A stretch of DNA of 64,000 nt from Phialophora verrucosa (Eukaryota; Ascomycota; Eurotiomycetes; Chaetothyriales; Herpotrichiellaceae), in the NCBI GenBank assembly GCA_002099365.1, contig MSED01000015.1:1-64000 (forward strand), written 5' to 3'. Within the stretch, counting starts at the first letter, position 1. Every line of letters starts with the position of its first letter. The notes under the pieces were generated by a model. It had not been told where the DNA came from, did no database searches, and worked only from the letters and a program-made list of their open reading frames with translations. The translations under genes and the position numbers were made by a program. This document shows positions 55,961 through 64,000 of this stretch, piece by piece.

Positions 55961-56638
55961 GTATGGGTTGCCGTGGGTGTCGAGGAGAGGCGTGCAATGA
56001 CGGTGTCCGCTTTCGCCTTCCACGGGATGAATATGATTTATGAGATGAGCCGGGCACAACATTTTCGTCTCATGGATCGCACGCTACGCCGTTAGAGTTT
56101 GGGTCGATGATGGCTATCAAACAGTCTTCTGTTACAACGTCGCCTATGTCAATGGCGCCTATACAACTGCTTGCTGACGACACGTTCCTCGGCCCCGATC
56201 TGAGCAGTGTTGCTTTCATATGCATCTCCGGCACTTCAGAGGTACCGAAGTCGCCGAGCAATGGGGCCGGAGCCGAATGCTCAGCCAACTACTTGTTACG
56301 GGATAGCGCTGTGTGGTCGGACCCCATTGGACTCCGAATTGCCCGACTGCAGGTCGACGAGGCCAGTCACGAATGCAACTCAGGGCTTCAGTACTCTCAC
56401 TCACCACAGCAGCCACTCCTGTTAGAGCACGAGTCCTGAGACTAGTCGCCATACTCCCTTTGCAGCATCTCATACACGTTGTGACTGTCCGACGACCGAC
56501 TCACAAAGCATGCTCACATAGGAGGACTACCGCATTGCGTATCACAGTCTATCGAGCAATGACCGGCATGAACTGGCAATGTATTAGCGACGATGAGGCA
56601 ACGTCTCTAGGGCGTTCTCTCGGTTCCCTTGATATAGT
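55961..56638. other. Intergenic region, 678 bp
   Basis: This lies between the TF-like gene and the BVMO gene. Frames on both strands are short and random-looking. It contains the BVMO promoter. Confidence 0.5.
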
Positions 56639-58619
56639 ATGCCAGGTGCTGCAATGTCAGAGTACAACATCCGTCATGTTATATTATCGAATATCAATAT
56701 GTTTTCCAAGTCAAGCCATTTGCCTTCGCATCGCAATCGTGAGGCTAAAATCGATGGCGAAGGATGGCTCTCGTCTTCTGTTAACAACCAGAACCTCACA
56801 AGTGCTGCAGTGGTGATAATCGGGGGAGGGATATCGGGAATATGCACGGCAATTGACCTCCTTGTCCATCGGAAGGTGAGGAGCTTTGTGATACTGGAGA
56901 AGAGCGGTGGATTCGGCGGGACGTGGTGAGTGCTCCTGTGACACGAGAGAGATCGCCGTCGTTGTCCGAGTCGCTGATATCCAAAGGCGAGACAACAAGT
57001 TCCCTGGTTGCTGCTGCGATGTCCTCAGCGTGCTCTACTCGTATTCCTTTGCGCAGAACCCCCGGTGGTCTCGTCGGTACCCTGGCCAAGAAGAGATACT
57101 CGTCAGTGTCGTCCCTCTCCGGCGTGTGGTCATGCCCACTGACGCCAAATCAGGATTATTTGACGGACGTGGCGCAGAAATACGGCCTCTACAAGCATGC
57201 TCGGTTCCACTCCGCCGTTGAAGAGGCGCATTGGGACGACAAAACCATGAAGTGGGAGACCACCGTCACTGTCGGCGGCGGAAAGGAGTCAGAGTTCACC
57301 TCTTCCTACAACATCACCAGCGACTTCTTGGTTGCTGCGACGGGACAGCTGAACAAGCCGAAAGGCATCGATGTCCCAGGCTACCGCGACTTTGAGGGGA
57401 AGATAATGCATTCCGCTAGGTGGGACTGGAGCTACGAGTTGAGAGGAAAGCGGATCGCCATAATTGGAACCGGTAGGTTGAGCCAACCTGCTGGTGCTTG
57501 CTATTTTGACGCTCTTCAGGCGCAACGACGGCTCAGATCGCCCCGGAAGTTGCGAAACTGGCGTGTCAGCTCACCATCTGTCAAAGGACGCCGGCTTGGG
57601 TGATCCCACGCCACGACTCGTACATCCCCAAATGGCAGCAAGCGTTGTTCACCTATCTTCCGCCAACACGGCGACGAGCTCGGGCGGAGGCCATGGACTT
57701 CAGAGAGTCTTTCCATTCCGCCGTGACGAAGTCGGATTCCACATACGCCGACCTGATGAGGTCTATGAACTCCAACCTGCTAAGAGAGCAACTGCCGGAT
57801 CGGCCTGACCTTTGGGAGAAGCTAGCCCCGACATATCACCCCGGTTGCAAACGGACGGTGATCAGCGACGACTACTACCCTACACTGCTGCGGAAGAATG
57901 TCAAGCTGCAAACGAGCGGGATAGAACGGTTCACTGCCGACGGGATCAAATTCAAGGGGAAAGACTCCGTGGACAGATTCGACCTGATCGTGCTGGCCAC
58001 TGGATTTGACACGTTCTCATTCCTGTCCCCTATCAAGATCACGGGACGACATGGAAAGCCTCTCGAGGAAATCTGGCTCCATGCTCCCTACGCGTACAAA
58101 GGAGTGACGGTACCGGATCTGCCTAACTTTGCAATGTTGTACGGTCCCAACACCAACCTCTCCCACAACTCGCTCATTCTTGTCATCGAAGCCCAGACCA
58201 AGTACATCTCCGTTTTGATGGACCAGGTGCTCCGGGCACGGCGCAAAGGTCAGACCCTGGCACTCTGTCCATTGGAGGAAAAGACCCTGAGTTATTGGCA
58301 TGACCTACAGCTGGCGTTGCAGAAGACCTCGTTTTCGGATCCCAACTGTAATAGTTGGTGGAAACGTGACGATGGGATCATAACCAACAATTGGGCTGGG
58401 ACGGCCATCGAATACCAGAACAATCTGTCAGCGGTTGACTGGTCGGACTACTACGCATTCGGATCCGCTGCGGGTGGTTTCGACATGCTGGGAAGAAATG
58501 GTACGACAACCAAGATCCGCAGGGTAGTGGAAGAGACCACCTTGAGCAGGACTGCCCTGAGTGTTTTTGTTGTGGGTTTCCTGGGGTTCGTTGTGCAAGC
58601 CATCGTGTGGAGAATGTGA
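56639..58619 (+). CDS. Baeyer-Villiger-type flavin monooxygenase with C-terminal membrane anchor
   Basis: Four exons, 56639-56925, 56987-57101, 57154-57472 and 57520-58619 (introns of 61, 52 and 47 nt), give 606 aa. The first Rossmann motif is IIGGGISG (about 60-67). The type I BVMO fingerprint FxGxxxHxxxW is exact (FEGKIMHSARW, 214-224). The second nucleotide-binding motif is IIGTGATTAQ (about 237-246), and VLATGFD follows later. The enzyme should use FAD and NADPH to insert oxygen into ketones or oxidise N/S heteroatoms. The last ~20 residues form a hydrophobic span (LSVFVVGFLGFVVQAIVW), suggesting a tail anchor. The ~55 residues before the Rossmann fold are longer than usual, so an internal Met (6 or 21) could be the real start. 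Substrate is unknown. Confidence 0.9.
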
Positions 58620-59025
58620 TGATGCAGAAGTTGGCGTCCTTCGAAGCGACCGTCGTTCCCGTTGATCTGAGCGGCCATTCAATGTGTTGGACTCCAGTTC
58701 TAGCCCATCGCTTATGATGTCTTGGGGTTAGTACCCTAGGTTCGTCTTTACTCATGTCGTTGTGATTGCTTGAATCCCCTCTCGCTCCGGCTCCGCCTTT
58801 TACATCCAACAAGGCCTTGATCCTGTCGTCCGGACATTTCCAATCTGCGTACCCTTGGCCGCAAGAACCAAGCTGAGCGTTGTGGCCCCTGATCGCTCCC
58901 CATCGCCCCCTGGCATTGTTGACGACGTTGAATACATTTGTGGTCGCCCTCTTATACATTCTCGTACTGTTTTTAGCCGGGCTGTTTGACAATCTTTCCC
59001 TCCACCTATATAATGTTCTTGGAGG
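58620..59025. other. Convergent 3' intergenic region, 406 bp
   Basis: This lies between the stops of the BVMO (+) and the GT25 gene (-). It holds only 3' UTR sequence as far as I can see. Confidence 0.55.
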
Positions 59026-60282
59026 TCACAATTTGGAGTCCGGCCACTGGTCGGTGTAGTCCGTCTCGCCACGAAGCAGTTTGTCCATGTTGAGCCGCAC
59101 ACTCCAGCGAATGTTCTGTGTAAAGGGTTGGTTTCGGTATCCACCGTTCGGTGCTGATATGTCGCTGTCAACCTCGGACGGTCCTATGGGTCTGTAATGG
59201 TCGAACAGCTGGGGTAAAACGCCAATACAGCGGTTGGAATGCTCTTCGTGGATTCCCTCACACCATTCGCGTAACATCAAGTCGAAAGCGTTGTCCACCC
59301 GCTTCAAGCCTAGACTGTTCAGAAGCCCACGAGCACCAGCTTGAGAAACAGCGTACGCCAGGGAGCATACTCCTTCATGCTGTTCACCCACGACCCGCGT
59401 ATGTGGTGGATAGTGGACCAGCGGCGAAACCTCGTCTCGATTCCAGGAATGAAGAAAACGAACCTCGGGGACACTTTCATCATTTTCATGGATCACTCTG
59501 GCCGAAGAATCAGGTATCTCCATTCCACAATGTCCCAGCCATAGGACATCCCACCCATCGCCGTAGGGTGACGTTACAGGAGTGTGCGAGAAGGAAAGCG
59601 TGCGGAAATTGAGCGCAGCCGAGTCATGCCGCGAGAGAAGGGTGTCAGAGGCCAGGGCGAAATCTGTGAGCAATGACCTCAATCTGATGTCCCAGTCCAC
59701 ATCATCTTCAAGGATCAATGCTGACGTCCAGTTGTTCTCCACGACGCTGGGAGGGTCAGCAGTTGACATCGGCGACGACTTTAAGAAAGGCTCACCGGCT
59801 GATAGCGTTGATATGGGCACGCCAGCTCCCAAGCCGAGCGGGATCAATATGCTCGGGATGGTTGGGCGGAAGGACTTTATCGAGGATCGTGCTCCCGCGG
59901 ACACCGTCTACACGCTCAATGTGCAGGTTTGACACAGTAGCAGCAAGGATCAAGCCATCTCTGTGGTCCGTTCTCTCGGGCAAATTGATGGCGAGGATTC
60001 TCTCAAACTTAGAATTTGTTAGCAAAACCAATGCCAGCGCGCGAGCTGAAGGCATACCCCTAAGGTGGCATTTTGTATAGGCTGCAGCGACGTTTGGCGT
60101 GAACTGCTGATCCCGCTGCGCCAAGATGACGACTGCTGGAAAACTACCCCGAAATTCGAGGAAGATGAATGCCACACGACCAAGAGAAAAAGAAATCCGA
60201 CAAAAGAGACAAATGCTAGGATGGTAATTCGATTTGGTGGAGAACGAAGGCTGTTCATGACAGAAACGAGAGAGCGTGCCAT
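59026..60282 (-). CDS. Glycosyltransferase family 25 protein, type II membrane
   Basis: Three exons on the minus strand, 60058-60282, 59796-60007 and 59026-59746 (introns of 50 and 49 nt), give 385 aa. A single membrane anchor at about residues 19-37 follows a short basic N-terminus, as in a Golgi type II enzyme. FERILAINLPERTDHRD starts the catalytic domain. GSWRAHINAIS, LILEDDVDWD and NAFDLMLREW are GT25 motifs; the EDDVD block is the metal- and nucleotide-sugar-binding Asp site. The family moves galactose or glucose onto acceptors, for example LPS cores in bacteria and collagen hydroxylysine in animals. The fungal role is not established. All splice joins restore conserved sequence. Confidence 0.88.
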
Positions 60283-60988
60283 GAACGGTTCGGGCGGCTA
60301 CTGGAGAGGGTCTTCCGTGCAAAACAGCGCGCATTCCACCGAATACTGAGGATTGTTGAAAGTTTCTCTCACCGCGAGGATCTGGTCAAACCTTTGTTCA
60401 ATGGCACTTGGGCTACGGAAGAAGCACAGGCCAGGCAATGTTGTGGCTTTGTTAAGAAACATATTGACGCATGGAATGCGTCGAATGTGTGCCTCAGGAC
60501 CGTCCATTGTTGGCAATTGCAAATACGAAGAGAGCATGTGGTGGACTTCGTCAACAGGCTCGGACTTGGTGAGTTTCTGGGGTCGATCTCGGAGTGATGA
60601 ACCTGTCACAGGAGGAATACTTTGCGTCTCCTTTGGAGGCCAGTGAGGCTTAGGTCTGTCCCTCGGAATGCACTGGCAGCACAGTTTTCTTGACTCCTGA
60701 GACGTGTGAATGTCGTGACACGAGGTACATTTTGGCGAAAGGACATGCAAGAAGAAGCCCCGTTCTGGAAGACTGCGGCGTATCATTAGAGTTTCCCCAG
60801 GCGGGTTTCAGCCGCAGGACGAGAGATCCGAGCAGATGTCAACGCTTTCCCAAATGCAGCACAATGTGTACATCCTCCGACTTCGCATCCGCCATCTGTT
60901 CTCATCATGATTATCCTTACGCCGCCATGGCACCTAGAAGCAAGGCTATTCCCCTTGGCGGCAATGGTCTGATAAGACCAGCGGAAAT
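60283..60988. other. Divergent intergenic region, 706 bp
   Basis: This lies between the GT25 gene (-) and the FUSC-like transporter (+), so it should hold both promoters. Apart from the weak frame listed separately I see no gene. Confidence 0.5.
60298..60786 (-). CDS. Hypothetical frame, 162 aa (weak)
   Basis: An ATG-started minus-strand frame ends 16 bases before the GT25 start codon. It contains CTSCHDIH and CCQC pairs but no recognisable domain, and its codon use is not clearly better than random. It may simply be the GT25 5' leader. It is listed because it is the longest frame in this otherwise empty stretch. Confidence 0.2.
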   Translation of the reverse strand: MIRRSLPERGFFLHVLSPKCTSCHDIHTSQESRKLCCQCIPRDRPKPHWPPKETQSIPPVTGSSLRDRPQKLTKSEPVDEVHHMLSSYLQLPTMDGPEAHIRRIPCVNMFLNKATTLPGLCFFRSPSAIEQRFDQILAVRETFNNPQYSVECALFCTEDPLQ

Positions 60989-63900
60989 ATGGCTTCTCGC
61001 TCAGAAGACGGTGTTAATGACTTACCTGATCTGAACCCCAGGGCCAGTGTAAGCTGTGGATGGTCTGATGTTGAATATTGCATGCTAATCCTGCTTAACA
61101 GCTGCGTCAATCATCCTACATTGATCCTTCTACCGGCGCACGACTGAGCAAAACCTTCACACTCCACAACTTCGACCCCTTCGATGGCTCCCACGACACC
61201 ACCGACGAGGCCAGCCCTCTCCTTGGGCACTGTCGCGAAACGGGGGCCACGACGTCTTCAAATCATGGTTTGCTGCTTTCCAAGAGCTTGGAACGCGTGA
61301 AGCAGGTCAAGCAATTCATGCTCTCTGACACTGGCAAAGGAGTATTCAAATGCGCACTTGCATATCTCCTAGGCAGTTTGGCTACCTTCGTCCCGCAATT
61401 GAGCGATTTGTTCGGTCGACAGAACTCCAAGCATATGGTCGCAACAATCACGGTCTACTTCCATCCTGCCCGATCGCTTGGGAGCATGCTCGATGCTCTC
61501 ATTCTGGCAACATCTGCATTTCTCTACGTTGCCCTCGTCTCGTTTATGAGCATGAGCGTCGCGGCTTTCTTCGCGGACACAGTCCATCTCATTGAAGTGG
61601 GCCATGCTATCGTGTTGATCGTTTTCGTCGGAGGCGGTCTGGGGCTTGTAGCATGGGTCAAGCTGAAGAGAAATGATCCTTTGGTGAACATAGCATGCTC
61701 GCTAGTGTCCTTGAGTCTGGTCACCATCCTCACAAAAGAAGGCGCCATACAGGCCGGGGATTATTCCACAAAATCGATCCTCCAGATCCTGAAGATGGTC
61801 GTCGCTGGGGTTCTAGCAACAATGCTTGTCTCGTTCTTGATCTTTCCCATCTCCGCGAGGCACAAGCTGAGGAAGAATCTCATACAGGTGACTGACGCTC
61901 TTGCTGACATGCTAGCGCTGATCACGAGCAGCTTCTTGTCTGGAGACGAAGCGGAACTCGAAGATCATGTATTGCACGGGATCACCGATCAGCACAAAAA
62001 GTCGTCTTCCACCATAACTCAGAATCTGAAAGAAGCACGATATGAGCATTACCTGTTAGGCACCGAGCGGCAGGCGTTGATTGAGGCTAGACTATCTCAA
62101 TGCATTCAGCGAATCTCGCAGAGCATTGGTGGTCTCCGAAGTGCTGCAGCCATGCAATTTGTGGTCACCAAACAGCCTGCTTTCGGTTCTGTCCAGTCTT
62201 CAGCACAGCACCCTACTACGCCGGGTTGGATGGATTCGATGGAGAGCGCCAGGATAATAGCGAATGACGGCGACCTTTTGAGCTACTTTACACCACTGTC
62301 ACCAACGTTGGGAGCAAATCCACAACGTGCTTCCACACAGCTGTCATCGTTCCGAACCCCTGCGCAAATCTTCGAACTTTTCATCCAGAACCTAGGTCCA
62401 GCTATGAGATCACTAGCTTTCACGCTCAAGGAAATCCTGGACGACTGTCCATTCGATGCGTCCAAGCGCTACGCTGTCGACACGAATCCAAAATTCAAAT
62501 CTAGTCTCGACCGCGCACTAGACCTGTACCGGGATTCTCGACGTCAGGCGCTGCTTGTTGTGTACAGTCAGAAGGACATGGATCGATCTCGACCGATATC
62601 TGTTCAGGCTGACTGGGAGGATGCGGCTGCGTGCTGTGGGCACTTTTCTTACTCGTTGGTTGAGGTCGCCGAATCCGTCAAAGAATACCTCGTCATCCTC
62701 GACGAACTCCAGCTTGAAGTCGACGAGCAGCCTGCTGGGAGGACTTGGCGATGGTTGCAGTTCTGGCGATCAGCACACAATGACACCGATCTGAATGGTC
62801 TCGACCCCGACTTTGCGAAAATGGTCACGAGGTCTGATCAAGCCGAAGTCCAATTGAGCAACAAGAATCTCAGGGTCGGCCGACAACGTGACGAGCCTCA
62901 CTGGCCAGACCAACCACGCTTCAAACAAATATTCTTCCGATACCTCTACGCCGCAGCATCCTTCTTCCAGCGCGACGATGTCAGGTTTGCCATCAAGGTT
63001 GGTCTGGGCGCAATGCTATACGCGGCGCCGAGTTTTATCCCTGCCACGCGACCAATCTACCAGCACTGGCGGGGAGAGTGGGGTTTGGTTACGTATATGC
63101 TTGTGTGCAGCATGACGATTGGAGCTTCGAATACTACAGGCTATTCACGAGTGCTCGGGACATGTCTTGGGGCTTTCCTGGCAATAGCTGTTTGGGAAAT
63201 ATCGGGAGAGAACCCCATTGTTCTCGCCCTCCTCGGGTTTGGGATGGCTTACTGGACAGCATACATCATCATTGGAAAGGGCAAAGGTCCCATGGGGCGG
63301 TTCATTATGCTGACCTACAATCTCAGTGCCCTCTATGCGTATAGTCTCTCAAGAGTTGAGGACAAGGACGATGGGGACGAAGAGCATGCCGGCAAGCATC
63401 CTTTGATCTTCACCATTGCCGGACATCGTGTTGCCGCCGTCATTTCGGGCTGCATCTGGGGATTGATCATCACCCGAGCCGTATGGCCTATTTCCGCGCG
63501 GCAAAAATTGAAGGATGGCCTGGCACTACTCTGGCTGCGAATGGGACTAATATGGAAAAGAGATCCATTGGCCACCTTGACTGAAGGCCTTCATCCCGAT
63601 CGATACATGAATCTTCGGGAAGAGTTTTACCTGCAGAGATTCCTGGCTAATCTCCAGAGCCTGGCAGAAACCTCCAAGAGCGAATTTGAGCTGCGCAGGC
63701 CGTTCCCACACGCGACCTACAGCCGGATACTCAAAACGACTGAGCAAATGCTGGGGAGTTTTCACGCCATGAATGAGGTGCTTCTCAAGGATCCACACAC
63801 TTCACCGGGCGAGGAAGCTCTGCTCAGGGCTACGGCAAATGAGCGAGCACAGCTGTGTCGACGCATCAGTCACTTGTTCAGCGTACTGGCAAGCTCGATG

Positions 63901-64000
63901 AAGCTTGAGTACTCAATCACAAGTGACGCGCTGCCCAGCATCGAGCACACGAGGGACAGGCTGCTGGCAAAAATATTTGAATACCGAAGAGGCGATGCAC
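60989..64000 (+). CDS. FUSC/DUF2421-like membrane transporter, truncated by window end
   Basis: Exon 1 (60989-61048) is only 20 codons (MASRSEDGVNDLPDLNPRAS), followed by a 53-nt intron and exon 2 from 61102, which stays open to the last base; at least 986 residues are visible. The layout is two membrane blocks separated by a long soluble part. The first runs from GVFKCALAYLLGSLATFVPQL through several spans to FLIFPISARHKLRKN. The second starts FAIKVGLGAMLYAAPSFIPATR and runs to IITRAVWPISARQKLKDGL. This repeated arrangement and the PISAR.KL motif after each half are typical of fungal aromatic-acid exporter/FUSC-like proteins (ER transporter 6TM N-terminal, DUF2421/Bre4-related). They are thought to export organic acids or drugs. 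The small first exon gives the family's usual N-terminus. The C-terminus is missing. Confidence 0.87.

Noticed and set aside
30612..58619. Secondary-metabolite gene cluster (VAO oxidase, BVMO, TF-like gene, transporters)
   Set aside because: There is no PKS, NRPS, terpene cyclase or prenyltransferase, and housekeeping-type genes are interspersed.
60928..61034. Start of the FUSC-like gene at an earlier ATG (MAPRSKA..)
   Set aside because: That frame ends at a stop at 61034 and cannot join exon 2 in phase, whereas the ATG at 60989 joins cleanly and gives the family's N-terminus.

Overview
This looks like a chromosome segment of a filamentous ascomycete (Pezizomycotina). The genes carry very short spliceosomal introns (42-61 nt in the ones I resolved) with GT..AG ends and CTAAC/CTGAC-like branch sites. 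The protein families are typical of moulds: an RGS-domain GPCR, a NIPA-like transporter with a long tail, a GABA-type permease, a Baeyer-Villiger monooxygenase, a fungal GT25 and a FUSC/DUF2421-like transporter. The first 25 kb has the dinucleotide signature of repeat-induced point mutation (RIP). I cannot name the species or class.

Bases 1 to about 25,210 form one AT-rich block with no intact gene. CA and TG dinucleotides are almost absent while CG remains, which is the RIP footprint. The first ~600 bases are low-complexity TATAATATAATC-type repeats. A minus-strand Ty3/gypsy retrotransposon can still be read through its stops: protease near 7.5 kb, reverse transcriptase near 6.2 kb and integrase near 4.3 kb, in the canonical order. 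Short direct repeats lie near 11 kb. Two plus-strand decayed coding frames (about 15.3-15.8 kb and 20.6-22.8 kb) could not be assigned. The change to normal sequence at about 25.2 kb is abrupt.

Bases 25.2 to 64 kb are ordinary gene-rich euchromatin. In order: an orphan 588-aa protein (+) and a microbial-type PARG-like protein (+); a VAO-family FAD oxidase (+, six exons) convergent with a secreted YVTN beta-propeller protein (-); an ALKBH1-like dioxygenase (+) and an acetamidase-type amidase (+); a small Cys-rich conserved fungal protein (-); an RGS-GPCR (+); a 51-codon single-pass membrane micro-ORF (+) overlapping another frame; a CxxC..H finger/coiled-coil protein (-); a NIPA-like transporter (-); a 2.4-kb divergent intergenic region with several GATA-factor sites; a GABA-type permease (+); a transcription-factor-like protein without a zinc cluster (+); a membrane-anchored BVMO (+); a GT25 glycosyltransferase (-); and a FUSC/DUF2421-like transporter (+) cut by the window end.

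The genes do not form a recognisable biosynthetic cluster: there is no PKS, NRPS or terpene synthase. The permease, TF-like gene and BVMO lie in tandem, and the permease and amidase could both serve nitrogen scavenging, but that grouping is inference. The most interesting items are the saturated RIP island with its sharp edge, the micro-ORF, the VAO homologue with natural changes at flavin-site positions, and the PARG-like protein with a divergent signature loop.
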